Assembly (NCBI RefSeq): GCF_003597395.2
Contig: NC_133774.1
Location: 48,270,363-48,334,362 of the forward strand
DNA: 64,000 bases
Direction: 5' to 3'
Origin: Chelonoidis abingdonii
Lineage: Eukaryota > Chordata > Testudines > Testudinidae
Positions 12,601 to 27,600 of this stretch are shown here, piece by piece. Each line of letters starts with the position of its first letter. The stretch's first letter is position 1. The position numbers and the translations under genes are program-made. The notes under the pieces are model-generated. The model had not been told where the DNA came from. It did not search any database and worked only from the letters and a program-made list of their open reading frames with translations.

Positions 12601-15600
12601 ATTTATAATATTAAAAAACATTTGAAGTAATTTGAGTAAAGTGTTCTAATTTCACCTTAGCAGAGTTAAAATTGCAAAACTAGAGTCATATTCTTCATGG
12701 AAGATCAGTATTGAAGCAAAATCATGCAGTCAATTATTCCTAGCTTCCTACAAAGTACCAGTGAGCCGATTTTCAATGGTGCTGGCCCACTGACTTCTAT
12801 ACGTGCTACAGATGCTCTGCAACATTGACTATATTTTCCAAGTCAGGCCATATTAACACATGGAATTCCTTTCATCTTCACCCCTAGAAGTTTCTGTAAA
12901 TACAAGTGTTAACAATTCTGTAAAAAGCTTATATGCAATAAATCTTGCTTTTGGCATAAGCAGAAAGAACAAGCTGCTAACAGATCACCTCACAAATCTA
13001 CCTTTAATAGTTCATCTTCTGTTGCATCTGGGAATTTCTCATGGAGCGAATTCTTCAGAACTTTGGCTATATACCTCATTCCATAACTACATATAGAACA
13101 GATGAAAAAGGAAAATAATGGAAAGACTTAGATGAAACAAACAAATCATTCCATTCAATCAAGATACTGCATTTTCACAGACTAACCACTTACACACAAA
13201 ACAAGATGATAATGAAAAAAATAAGGATTTATATTACAGATGCTCACTAGGTTTTATATCATATTTTGAATATGTGATATGGAAGAACTGTTCCCTCTGT
13301 TGAAGAATTGCTATTATAAAAGGCATGTACCACAGATAATATCAAGGCAGTACAGATGGCTGTTTATACTGAATCTTGCCTCAAATGTTATTGTACAAAT
13401 GAACTAATGTTATGAGACTTATAATTTGGCACTTACGGCATCATACTGAGCGATGAGAATATGGACACAAGGACTTTATCAGTTACTGTTCTCAAGCTTT
13501 GAATGGAGGACTCCAGTCTATTCACCACTTCCGGATGTTCTAATGCTTGTTCTGTTGTTACATCGTATGGCAATTTACTGCAAACGCAAGAGTGGTATTT
13601 ACTGGGCTAAACTAAACTGTGTACTATGAAATTACAAACAACATTAATTAAAAACTAAATTTGTTTAAATGCTATACAGTCTCAACTACTTATTTTATGT
13701 ATATTTCAGAGAACACAAAATCAAGTGACAATAAAAAAATCATTCAAAGAATTGGTTTTTAACAGAAACAAAATCACCACCAATATTATCAGTTCATTTT
13801 TTTTAAAATGAAAAACAAAAAATCCCATGGAAGTGATATGAACTGTCTTCTTCCAGATACAAAGAGGAAAACATCTACAGTAACTCCTCACTTAACGTCG
13901 TAGTTGTGTTCCTGAAAAATGCAACTTTATGCAAAACAATGTTAAGCGAATCCAATTTCCCCATAAGAATCAATGTAAATGGAGAGGGGTGGTTAGGTTC
14001 CAGGGAATTTTTTTTTTTGCCAGACAAGAGACATTATTTACATATACAGTATAAATTTTAAAGAATTTTAAACAGTTTAATATTGTACACAGCAATGAAT
14101 AATTGTGAAGCTTGGCTGAGGTGGGTGGAATATTTCCCAGGGAATGCTTTGCAGCTAAATGATGAACTAGCAATTGGCTGAGCTCTCAAGGGATAATATG
14201 CTGTGGTTAATGTAGCCTCACACTCTATAAGGCAGCATGGACTGAGGCAGGAGGGAGGAAAGACAACGGATGCAAGGCAGTAGCTGCAAACTCTTCCCTG
14301 CAAAAACTGAACACGATGATCCCACACTATCCAGCTGGAGTGCACCACTCCCTCCTCCTCACAACACATGCATGGCTGCACAGGTGCTGACTTTAAAAAA
14401 TGCATGACAGACAGAGAGGGGGACGTACATACGTGCATTACCCCTTTAAGTACACTGACCCCACTTCAAGTACGTTGCCCTTAAGTGGATCAGCCACTTC
14501 AGACAGGACGCAACAGCTTCCAGCAAGCTCCCTCCTTTCTGTCCCTCTCCTCCGCTTTGTGGAGAGGGGGCACGGCGGGGGGAGCAAAAGCAGGGGGAAT
14601 TTAGGGGAGCTGATGGGAGGCTGCTGCCCCCCTAGTTCTAATCCCCACAAGGAGGGGCTGCTCTTCCAGAGAATCCTGCAAACAGTGAACAAAGCAGGCA
14701 GCTGCCAAACACAGTTATAAGGGAGCATTGCGCAACTTTAAACGAGCTTGTTCCCTAATAGATCAGCAACTTAACAACATTGTCCCAGTTGACGTTGTTT
14801 TGTTGTTAAGTGAGGAGTTACTGTATTATTATTCCAGTGTGAGGGTTCTTATGTACTAGCTCAGGGGTTGGCAACCTTTCAGAAGTGGTGTGCTGAGTTT
14901 TCACTTATTCACTTTAACTTAAGGTTTCATATGCCGGTAATACATTTTAACATTTTTTAGAAGGTCTCTCTCTAAGTTTATATTATATAACTAAACTATT
15001 GTTGCATGTAAAGTAAACAAGGTTTTCAAAATGTTTAAGAAGCTTAATTTAAAATTAAATTAAAATGCTAATCTTACGCCACTGGCCCACTTATCCTGCT
15101 GCCAGCCTGGGGCTCCGTTCACCTAGTTTGGCAGTGGGCTGAGCAGGGCTTGTGGGACCCTGGCTGGTAAGGGGCCGGCAGCTGGGACCCCAGACCAGCA
15201 GCGGGCTGAATGAGGCTGGCAGCTGGGACCCCAGACCAGGGATGCAGGTGGGAATGTGAAGGGGGGGTGCAGGAACTCCCATTTGGTGCTCAGAGTAGGA
15301 GTGGGGATGTGGGAGGGTGCAAGTGTCAGGGCATGGGGTAAGGGGCTAGGTACGGGTGGGGGGTGCAGGAGTCAGAACGGGGGCTGGCAGTGTGTGAGGG
15401 GGTGCAGGAGTCAGGGTGTGGGATGGCTGGGTATGTGTGGAGGTGCAGAAGTCAGGGCTGGGTGTGTGGAAGAGGTGCAGGGGGTCAAGGCAGAAGGTTG
15501 GGTGTGTGTGTGGGGGGGGTCTCAGGGGTCAGAGCAGAGGGTTGGCGTGCTCAGCGAGGGCTGGGGTGCTCCCAGCACCCTGCTATGAGTGGCTCACAGC

Positions 15601-18600
15601 AGGGGCTGGAGGGGATATGCCCGATTTCCACCCCCTTTCCCCAGAGCCCCATCTGTCCCTACCTCTTCTCTGCCTCCTCCCTGGAGCAGCAAGCATGCTG
15701 TGATTCCACTCCCCCTCCCCCTCCCCCTCACAAGGGCAATCAGCTGATTGGCGCAGGGAAGGAGGGGCAGGAAGGCACTATGCTGGGGGAAGAAGTGGGG
15801 GAGGGTGGAGCTTGGCTGCTGGCAAGACCAAGCTTCTGCCTTCTGCCCCCGCAGGAGAGAGCAGCGGGCGGAGGGGCTGAATGGGGACGGGATCTCGGCA
15901 GGCAACAGGTAGTGGCGTGCCATTAAAAATCAGCTGGGGTGCTGTCTTTGGCATGCGTGCAGCAGGTTGCCAACCCCTGTACTAGCTTGTGTGCTGAGAG
16001 GAAGGATAGTCCAAAGGTTAGGGCATTAGCTTAGAAGTTGGGAGACCTGGTTCAGTTCCCTGCTCAGTCACAGACTTCCCTTGTGACCTTGGGCAAGTCA
16101 GTCTCTCTGTCCCTCAGTTCCCCATGTGTAAAATCCTCATGCGGTGTTGTGAGGTGCTCATATATTAAAGTGATGGGGTACTTAAGATAGAGAAGTGTTA
16201 TAAGTTAGTCCATCATTGGGGTTCCAATCCTTCAGTCAGAACTGCAGGCACTGGATCTCTGTACCATTGCAAAGCTTCACTGAAGTCAATGAGGCTCTGT
16301 AATGGTTGAGGTCCATGCTAGCAGATCTGAACGCAGGTTCTGGGAGTAAATTTATAAGCTACTTCATGGAGGAATCTACTATTCTATAAAATAACAGTAC
16401 TAATAAGAATTACACCTCAGCAAAAAGAATCATTAAGTCTCATTATATTACAGTGAACTGGAGTATCACAAGCATACACCCCAGATGCATCTTCATAGTT
16501 GCTTGTGGAAGAGAAGAAAAAGCTTCACACAATGACAAAAGGATCTGACATGATGAATCATTCAAATATTAACTGAATGAAGATGAACTATTCTATTTTT
16601 TAACTTACCTGGCCTCTCCAGTCTGCGTTTCCAACTGGTTTACCCACGTCTTGTACACTTCCACAGGGCTGGTGTTGATGAGGAGGGATTTGTCATCCAT
16701 GATTTCCTTCACCACTGGGGCCAACAGCTGACGCAGCGTGTTCTGTCCACGAGCACCTCGATTAAAGCTGACAACCATCTTAATGACAGTAGGGTTTCCA
16801 GTGACTATATCCTGTATCTGGTCTACTTTGGAACTGCATTAAAAACAAAACAGTCCTTAACTGTACTGTAACCAATTTTCAGTTTGTTTTTTTTTAATAT
16901 ACAAGTTTGAAAGATTAGAAAAATTGACAAGTTTCTAACTGGTTCTGTAATGATTAAAATCAACATAAACCTCCAATTTATGGATTTTTATATAAAAATA
17001 GAAATAGCTTTTATAGAAAAATCACTAATCCATGAAACGTAATAAAGATTAAAATATAGAAGCGGCCCTGACATAATGACTGACAGGAATTCATAATAAT
17101 TCCAATTAGTACCAATATGGGCCTTACTGTATATACTTGATCATAAGCCGGTTTCTTTATAAGTCGATCCCCCGCCCTGCTCAAGATGGATAAGTAAAAA
17201 CGGACATTTTTTTAATGACCCGTTCATAAACTGACCCTATAATTCAGGGGTCGGCAAACTTTGGCTCCCAGGCCATCAGGATAAGCCACTGGTGGGCTGA
17301 GACGGTTTGTTTACCTTGAGCGTCCGCAGGCATGAAGGTAAACCTAAGTAAAGAAAGTGTCCTGGCCTGCCAGAGTCTTACCCTGATTGGCCGGAACAGC
17401 AACTAGTGGGGAAATTTGGGGTTGGGAGGAGAAGCTAGGGGTCAGGGGAGTAACCCCTGTGACACCCCCCAAATGACCCCACCCCTAGCCCGAGACCTCC
17501 AGACTCTCCCCATCCCATTCCTTCCCACCTTAGCTGGGGCAGGCAAGGGGAGGATGCCTCTGGCCTGGCTGGAGCTGCTCCGGCAGGCTGGGTGGGGCAG
17601 GCGCAGCTGCAGCCTGCCAGCCCCGGAGCTGCAGCTGCTTTGGAGGCTGTGGCGAGAGCAGTGTGGCAAGAAGCAGACACACACTGACCCCGCTTCTTCC
17701 ACTCTGGCCTGCTGGTTGTGCTGCCTCTCCTTGCTCCCTCTGTTGCGGGGAAGAGGCTGTGTCCCACCTCCCTCTCTCTATACCTGTTCATAAGCCGATC
17801 CCCTTCTCTGATACTTCCCTTTTTTACTAAAAAAAAATTCAGTTTATGAATGAGTATATATGGTAAGTCCAGTTCTGGGAACAATTTAAGCACATGGCTT
17901 CAGTGTTTTGCTAATATGGTCCTTATTGATTACAATCTATCACAGGACGATCCCTCTGCTTATGACACATTTACAAATTACATCTGTGAAGAAAAATAAA
18001 AGCTCTGAAACTCAACTGCATATTCAAACAAAACGCAGGAACAAAGAAGCCAAAATAGTTGTACTTTTAGTACCCCTCTACCCTGATATAACGTGATCCG
18101 ACATAACACGAATTCGGACATAACACGGTAAAGCAGCACTCGGGGGGCGGGGTGGGGCAGCGCAGGGCTGTGCATTCCAGTGGATCAAAGCAAGTTCAAT
18201 ATAACGCAGTTTCACCTGTAACATGGTAAGATTTTTTTGGCTCCCGAGGACAGTGTTATATTGGGGTAGAGGTGTACATGCAAGTATTTACCTTCAAGAT
18301 CAAGTAAAAATGTAAGATTATGCAGACTTTGCTTCTCTACCAGAGAGAGACACCCTCCCTGAATCTAAGGTATAAAACATTTATAACCTCCTCAGTCAAT
18401 TTATTAAGTTCCACTGATATAAGACTAACTTCCCCACTGGCAAATAAAAATATAATTCAACATCAAATGAAAAGCAAGTTTAAGAATGCAGTTCAAAGAA
18501 AAATGTCAAAGTCTAACAGATAGGATATCTTCAGAGGAATGGAGGGTGCTAGTCAATGTACATACTTTATCTCCTCTTCTAGAGCAGTTTTAAAGAGCTT

Positions 18601-21600
18601 GAGAAGCAGGTATTCTTCTCGCTGATTGGAAGCATAGTTGTACAGAGTAAAAATGACTGTATCCATGAACTTTGTTGACTTGTTCTGAGGCATCTGGAAA
18701 ATCAGCTTAGCCAGATACATGGGATTAGTCTAGGAAAGAAACATTATGGAGGGTGATTTGTATATAGCTAAAATGATAAGTTGTCCCACTACCTGCACAA
18801 GCCTTAAGAAGTCTTCTCACCTTTGAATGGACACATATAACTTTCATTAAACACTAAATGAAAGTTATGTTTGCATGGTTAAGGCTATACCTTCTCATAG
18901 CTGTCAGTATTAGAAGCTTCACATTTATGCTTTTGGCCTAACTTTAATGCAGTATTCACTATACTGAGCATTAGGCTATTGTAACACTAAACCTGGGGAA
19001 TAATGTGAATGTCATAGTGGTAGTTGGTACTTGCAAATGACAATTGTAAGTATTTTAATGGCTACCTCCCTAAGTTCTGTACTCCATGCACTACCTCCAC
19101 AAACGGAAAGCCAAGTGAAGCCAGTATGAAATATTTATCACTAGTCCTTATTATGATACTTGTATTTTTTTAAAAAACAAAACAAAACAACCTATCTGAA
19201 AAATACCCTAAACTTAACTTCCTTTGAGTTAAAAGGACACTGGAGAGGGGTTAGCCATACATCTCTCCCTCTCCTCCCCCCACAAATGAAAGTGGGGTAG
19301 GGAAACAATCTTTCCCTGTACAAATAAGCCTTCCAAAGAAATTTACCCAAAGTCAGACTGATAGAAGACAAATACACAAAAATAGACAGATTACATAATA
19401 AAATGTCAATCATGCAGTAGCTTTTTCCCCTACACACAATACACAAAGTAATTTCAGTATTTTTAAACTTGAAAGAATGTGGAAGAAAATGATTTTTCCT
19501 GCTCAGATTTGAACTATGCATCCAAACTGACTTGACAAGATGGAGGTGGAGGGAGAAAAGGAAAAGAAAAAAAAACAAGCAGGCCTAAAAGAGTTGGGAA
19601 TTTAAAATAATTTCAAGTAAGGGAACAGCAACAAATTATCTCTTGCACAATTTAAGACCAACAGAGCTATTTTCTATTGGGGAAACAAATGTAAACTACA
19701 CAGTATTAATTGTCAAGCCTGTTTAAAATCAAGAATCCAGCGAACAAAACTTGCTGGCTGTGCTCAGCTGTGGTCTGTAGTAACTGTATTTACTGTACAC
19801 TACATCTGCAAAGAAATCTCTCCTCATTCTAATTAGAACAAGAAATGAACACACTTTAAAAGTTTTCCTTAACACAAGCCATTTGGGGGCAAATTAATCC
19901 CCACATTAGGACTTACCTGCAAAAGGTAAAACAGGTGTTGATAGGCTTCCAGCTGTTTCCTCCTCTCTTTGCTCAAGCCTTTGATGCCCTGTTTGTCACC
20001 TGTCACCATCTCTTCCACCTGATTTTTGCTTTTTTTGTTTAGTTTCTTGCTGTGCAGTACCACATCCTACAGACACAAGTGAGCCATTATATATATTCAC
20101 ACAGAAATATAAAGCAATATGGTACACTGCCATTTCTCAATCATCTTAAATAGTATGTTTCTACATTAACATCTTTTAATAAATAGACCATTGTCAACCC
20201 CTTTTTATACTGAGGCCCAATATTGCACATTAACTAGACAGTATTGTTCATGACTACATCACTTTACTCATGATGAGAGTTTTATTTAGATTTATAAAAA
20301 GGCAAAACATCAAGCTCCGAGTGCCATCTCACATCAGTTAAAATTCACAAGAAAAATATATCAGACTGTCTAAACACAGTCCCTACCCTTAACTCCTATG
20401 CTCAATCAAATCTGGCTCCAAAACATAAGTTTTGGCATGTCAACAACAACCCAGTGTAATCCTATCACCGCATCCCCTTCCCAAGCAGTGGGAAAAATTT
20501 ACTGCTGGATAGAATTTCAATGTGGACTAAATGATAATTGTCAGGGTACTCAAGCTCACATACAGGCTTTTGACAACTAACAAGAGCAAACTCTTTACAA
20601 TGAGTTTTAAAATTGGAAGTCAGATTTGTTCTATTGTTAGAAAGCTTCTTAAAAACCTTAAAGAATGACCTCATGCTTTTGGGTAATACTGCTGCCTATG
20701 TCTATCATAATAAAAACACCTGGTGTTCAGTGAGATGTGAAGTAAGATGGTACAGGAACTAAACGACTCCTACTTTTGCTCCTCATTGCAGCACTGATAC
20801 TTTAAGAAACGCTAACTGGCAGGCAATAAAGTGGAAGAACAGAAAGAAGTGACCGTGTGCCATTAACTATTCCAAAGAACAGCAGTCCTCAATGATTCCA
20901 TTCCTAGGTCAATTCTCACCAAAAGCTCTTTCTACAGTATAGCTACTTCTTACGAAGGTTTTATTGACCGTGGTTCATCTTGGCATATGCTAAACAAGAA
21001 AAAAGGCAACTGCTTCACTCCCCACGAACTTCCTAACCGATCCTGCATTCCTTCAGCACACAAACCTCCACTGCCTTTAGTGCACTCTACAGAAATAGTC
21101 TGAACAAAGCCTGCTCACCTGTAGAGAGATCCTGTTCTTCACCAGCAGCCCAATCTTTATATCCATCAAGTTTAAGTCTTTCTCCAGCTGTTGATTGGAT
21201 CGGATTTTTGTAACCACCTCCTCCCTTAACCTTGTTACTTCTAGTTCTTCCTGAAAGTCTAAGTCACTTTGGTCCAGGAGGTAAGCAAATTTGCGCAAGA
21301 CGTTCAAGGGTGGATTTTCAGCACCAACTGCAGTTAAAGGTAAATGAGCTCATATTAGATATTTTATTTGCTTGGTCTTGTCTGTTACAGCTATCCCCCT
21401 ATTCCATTTTGTTTTCTTACAGCTGTCCCCATACTCCATTTTGTTCTCCTCCTGTGGCCGCCCCTTCCCTGGCTGTTAAGTGTTACCCAGAGCCACGCCC
21501 TCTCAAAGGGATGCCACTTGTGCAAGTGGACACTGCCCTGTTCAAGAGATTAGTCCGTTATCACCCTGTTACCTGGGCTCGGAGTAGGGTAGGCAATGTC

Positions 21601-24600
21601 CAAGGCGGCAAGACCTATTGTGTTTTAAGATCTTGGCATGAGTCATAGGCCTCTTGTCTTTGAGTCACCTACGACAGACTCTGCCCAGACTGTCTCGTGC
21701 TCACCTACAGTTTGTCCTTGCCCCTCTCCCCCCTTGACAGAGGGAGCAATCAAATATGGCGGGAAACTGCCTGAGTTGCCTTTAAAAACAGACATTTTAA
21801 ACTAAGATCAGAAAGGTCTGCATTGCTGCCTGGTCTGATCAGCCGGGTTCTGGGCGTCCTTTCTCGCTCTCGTTTTTATTTTGAGTTTACCCCCGTTTTT
21901 TGAAACCCCTCCCCCGCCCCCCCCGAAAACGAATTGCTGCCTGAGAGATCTCCTGATATTGAGACCGTACCTAGCCTTCTGAACGTTCTTGCTGCTTTGC
22001 CTCTGCTGCTTCCGTTGGGGCTGGTAAGACTCCCTCTGTGAACTCTCTACACTTTATTTTATTATTTCAGCTTGCTGGCTCTGTCTCCCCAGCACATAGA
22101 CTCAAGCTAACCTTGGTCTGTGTCTTACAACTCTCCTAAACCCGTGGCACTGCGCTAAAAAAAGTTGTGCTGCTGCAACTCTGCTCTGTGGGCTTTGCCT
22201 CGGGCTCTCTGCTGCAGCTGTATCCAGTGGCTGCAGCCAGCCCTTGGCTTCTTGGCAGCTGGCAATCTTGGGCATTATACCACTCGCCTCTGTAATCCCC
22301 ATACATAAGATGCACCATAGTTTTTGTTTTCTTAGTTTAATAAGTCTCAGTTTGTAAGATTATAGAGCTTGTAAGTGCACCTGCCTTTTATAGTTTGCTG
22401 TTTTGTGCCGTATAGTTCTGTTAAGTTCTGCTTGAGCCATTGTGATATTGTTGTTTTGCCTGTTGGTTAAATAAGATAAGGTTTTGTTGCTTCTCCTCGT
22501 TATACGTTTCTTTTTCCCGCACCATCCCCCCCGTGTAGCTTAAACCTCTCTCTAGCCCGTTTGCTTACCTTGCAGGGCTCCAAGCCTCCGCTGCTTGCAT
22601 TTACAGCTCTCCTCTCAACGTTGCAACTAATCCATTCACTTCCCACCCGCCCCGTTCTCTTGACCCAGCCATCAGGTACACTCTTGCTACACAGTCTACA
22701 AATTAATCAGCATTTTTCTACACTTGCTTCTGTAACTATAACAACCTCATTGTGCACTTCCACTTTCTATATACTTTGTATTTGCGATTAATACATTGAT
22801 GTACATTGTATATACGGCCACTTAACCACTTTAATCATCTATCTAAGATTGTAACCAGTTGTCATATAGACAGCATTTTATTTTCATTTTCTTTTTGGTA
22901 CTTTTGCATTCCACACTGTATCTCAGATTGTTCCTATATAAAGTGTAGTTGTATATAACTGTAACTGTAGTCCCATTGTGCTACCCCATACTGTACCACC
23001 CAGTAGGAACTCCCTACACTGTTCATAAGAACTCCGCCCCCATCATTGTCTATTGTAAACACCCTATACACCCCATCCCTTCGTATTTTATTGTTAAATT
23101 CCCACCACTTCCTTTTTCCTTTAATAAAGAAATTAATTGGCACCCCACCTGTGTGGTAATTGCTCCCCAATTACCTGCTGGCAGGGACAGGTCTGACATG
23201 CACAGCCACAAATACCTTTACATTTATAAATATCAGTGTTTAAAATTCTTTTGTACCTTTTGTACATAGTGACATCTATGGTCAGAATGCCAAACTGCAG
23301 AAAGGAGTTTGTCATTGAGAGCAAGAATAGAATATTTTGTGTAACCAGAACTATGTGTAGTAGCTCTATATAAATGTATTAACCGTTTAACAAATGTTAG
23401 TATCAGCATTTCACTTTACTTCTGAAGAGCCAAAAATGCAAGACTCAGGTATTAGAAATCACAACTGAAAACTCTTATTCTAAAAATTGTTTCCCCACCA
23501 GTTTACACTCAAATGTTTATCACCAGCACTTACTTAGTGTTCTGTAGTCATCCCTAGCTTTGTTTGCTCTAAGAAATGCTTGTATTTTCACAATTTCTTC
23601 ATTCTGGAAAAGATCAAGACTAAACACTTTAGAAAGCATTGAACAGGAAACCTCAAATAACAGGTCATGTTCTATGAAGAGAGATAATGAAGAATACTAT
23701 AGACATCTGCCAAATACTGGTATAATTAGAAAAAAAGGTTTCATGTCTTTACAATTATAATGTATTCTGTTAAGAGACATATGGGAGAACCTATAGTATC
23801 TGTAATTTCAAGAAATACATGCATTACTACTACATTAGTTCTCTTCTCAAAAGGGGATGGGGTGGAGAAATGCCTTACATGATCCTTGAAATACTGCAGC
23901 CGTTTCTTGTACGCCTTCCTCGCTAGCCACATTTTGACCCATGACTGAATCTAGAAGTCAAATAAAAACTTAAGAGGAATTGTAGGAGAATTAAGAAAAA
24001 CTAATTTTATTTGTCTCTTTTAAAAAACGAGGTTAGATGCTTGACTGACCCATCAGTTGCACAGCACACAACTTCAGCAAAGTCAATGGAGTCACATGCA
24101 CAGCTGACAGGATGATTGGGCTCTGTGATCTAATGGCCAGAACACTGGACTAGCCAGTGGGACTGGGACTCAGGAGACCTGGGTTTGATTCCTGGCTTTG
24201 CCACTGGTCTGTTGGGTGACCTTGGCCAAGTCACATTCATCTCTCTGAGCCTTTGTTTCCGAGGATATAAAATGGAGATAATGACATGACCTCCTTTTTG
24301 CAAATAATCATACTTGACAGCCTCTGGCTTTTAATCGAAGACTCACGGTATTAATCAAAGAGCAGTTTTCTCGAATTACTAGCTGCTGTCAGAACTTTGA
24401 GCCTGCCATGTAATGCCCAGCAGAATAGGAATACTTGCAGTTTTACTGCAGCAGTCCCTCTCCCTAGATTCCTTGGGCTTTCAAATGTTTGGATTCCCCC
24501 AACAAGCAGGAAACGTCATTATCCACAGAGCAAACCCTAATTCCACTCATCATAGATGGAAGTTTACCTTGACAATAGCAGCAACATTGCCTTGAAGCAC

Positions 24601-27600
24601 CCGCAACCTGTCAGTGTAGCTTTTCCTTTGTTTATATCCCTTCCAAGATGCCTATTTTAAAAAGCAGGTTAGTAGCGTGACCATTAGTTTCACTATGCAT
24701 ATACTTGGAAAATCAAGTTTATAGATCTTGTTCCACAGAGAAATTGCTGTTCAATTTAAAGGTGATGAGTAAACGTGACTGAGGCACATCTGTACTTTAC
24801 ACCCTTTTACAAGCCCTCATCCACTTCTGTGGCATCAACAGTCACCTCTAAGCTGATGACTCGTAAATCCATCACGCCATTCCTGACCCAGGATGTCAGA
24901 CTTGCTGTCACTCAGGCCTGAAGCCTCTCAGTTCAGTGCTCTGCATGCCATTTTTGATTTCAGATTCAAAGTCTGCATCTCTAGGCATTTTCCAAATTTT
25001 GTCTCCTCTTGTTCCATGGTGTCATAGAGCTGCCCTATCCTGTGTCTATACTAGTATAACTTTGTCCAGGCCCCCTTCATCACCAGTCTTGACAACGTAA
25101 CCTCCTTTCCTTTCTGGCCTTCCTGGCATCCATTGTCAGACTCTCAGGACCATTCAAAACCCAGTTAAGACCTTGCCTTTTCTGATCACACCACCCTCAA
25201 ATTTTTTCATCTGGCTCCCAGTTCTCTATCCCGTCAAATACCAGTGCTGGTCCCTGCCTTTAAAGACCCTGCCAATCTAGTTCCTCCCTCCTTACCCACT
25301 CATCTTATTGTGTTGCCTGTTTTACCAATGATGCCAACCTCTCTCATCCACCTGTCTGCTTCTCTCACAAGCTATTTGGACGTCACTTCTCCTAACACTC
25401 CAATAGCCATTTTTATTGGGATGCCCACAGGAAGTTGACATCTGGTTAGGGATATAGCCAGTGGGGACTTGCAACATTTATCTTATGTTGCTTGTGTAAA
25501 CGCATGTTTTATTACCACTTCCTACATCCTCCATCTAGTTTCTAAGGATAGCTACATATACTTGCTGAATCTGATCTTGGAGGAGTCCTTCCCAAAGAGC
25601 TTGCAATTTTTTGTACTGGGTCTGTAAAGTACTTACCGCAAGGGCGTCCCAATCTTAATAAAGCCTTTGACATCACCATAACATATTTTACTAATAATCT
25701 GAAGTAGTAGCAAAAATAAATTTTGATTCATTGCAGTACGCACCCATTCTAGAAAAAACAATTTTTTAAAAACTGAACTTTAATGCTAAAAAATTCAAGC
25801 TTATTGAGCAAGTCTACTATTATAGTACATACAGGAATAGTGTAATAATATGTAAAACCAAAGTGTACACAAAAGCATCATTGCTGGCCTATCAAGATGA
25901 GCATGATACTTATGATCTGTAAAAACCAAAAGTAAGTTTCCTTCGTACCCCTTTCAGAGTACTGCATATTAAGCAAATCCAAGTAATACTCTTGGAATCA
26001 GGCAAAGTTGTTAACGTTGCCTCTCCCTATTCAATTATACGAGCATTCGCTTCGTAAAGCAGAAGCAAACTGCTTCTGACTGGGGGAGAACAGAGAAAGG
26101 AATGCATTTCCTGAGTGAACCATGCCTTGGCAGAGAACTAGAGCTTCAATTACCTTCCATCCTCCTATTCTTTTCTCGCACTCCCGTTTAAATATGCTCA
26201 GGAAGAAGCTAGTGGTAAGAATCACAGGGCTTCTCCAACTGGCCTGTTATATACTACTGTTATACATGATCTATAGCCATTGTAAACTGGAGTTTTGTCA
26301 GTTTAAAACACAAAGCATTTCTTTCATTGAGCACACGGACCTGTGTTTGTACAACAATTCAGTTCTGTAAATAACAAATGCCACAAGAAGTCCTTTTTAC
26401 AAAAGAAGGTAGGAAGATAACACACACCCAAAGGTCATACAGTGTGTCACATGTAAAAAGCTACTAACACTCAGAAGTGACTGTGTCTTTATATTACACA
26501 GCAATACCTGTATTTTGATCACAGATGGTTCCTGTTTTTGGAGGAATCCTTTTCTCTCCTCATAGCTTTTTCTGACTAGGAATCCCCTTGCTAGGGCTTG
26601 CAGCTGAAGAATCAGGTTTTCATTAGCGAACCACAGCTGCTCTCGATTGTAATCTGCTGTAACTTGCCCAACAACACTCTGGTAAGAGATCATGTAAAAA
26701 GTGTTTAATAAGCAATGAAGCGAAGCGGAAGGTAAACCATTTCAGAATTTGGATTCCATTCTCTCCATCTATACCCATTATGAAAACCCCTTCACTTTAC
26801 TCCCCACATTTTTAACCACTCACAGAACTGAGAACCACAATGTTATTACCATCATTTGTTCAAAGGAGGACTGAACTCCCTTCAGACCACATCAACAATA
26901 AGCTGAAAGGACAGGTTTTAGCCATTACAAAGCTTTCCATACAAGGGGACAGAGGTCTTTGCTTTTGCAATACTACCAATCCTTATTAACTCAAGAACGA
27001 GAAGCCCGGAGTCTAAAAATGGAACCCATACATCTGTGTGAAAATGCTTATTTTAGGATTTCTAAGTTTCAGAATGACGCAAAAAAAATCCTTTTGAAAC
27101 CAGTCAGGATGTGAGGAATCCTGCTGTACAATTTTGGAATGGCCTACAAGTTTATCTACATTGGGATTTTAACCACTGATCTAGCTGAACCAGTGCAAAC
27201 CCTTACCATGGATTCATTACATCAGTGTTTCAGTGCAAGCCACTTTTTACTGGGTAAGACGCATTGGAGCAGTCACTTTTTGCACTGGAGTAGCACATGT
27301 ACAGTAGTGGTTTGCATAGATACAGCTAAATGCAGTCTAGTAACATCTAACAGCACATATCAGTGTAGCAACATCAGTGACTGAACCCACAGCACAGGCC
27401 TGCTTAAAAGTGGCCTCCGATTCAAGAAAGCCTTTATAGATGTGGTTAAGGGCTTTCCTTATTTGGGGGCCCATGTAGAGTACAATATGCAACACAATAC
27501 TATAACTGACCAAGCAAGATTACACAGACTTGGAAGATTATTTAAAAGCAGATTTAAGGGTACTTATGATTGTATGATATGGGCCAAAGTGAGATGCTTC

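Larger units (their letters stand above)
13578..16608 (-). other. IQGAP2: IQGAP2 intron between exons 19 and 20
   Basis: Largely mobile elements: the Tigger-like element (13878), the hAT element (14862) and a SINE (15995), lying nearly end to end. Confidence 0.9.
16834..18565 (-). other. IQGAP2: IQGAP2 intron between exons 18 and 19
   Basis: It holds the inverted-repeat elements at 17127 and 18073. The rest was not recognised. Confidence 0.9.

Noticed and set aside
15256..15926. Open frames up to 187 codons on both strands
   Set aside because: They lie inside the hAT element, in G-rich or C-rich low-complexity sequence, overlap one another in several frames and resemble no protein family.
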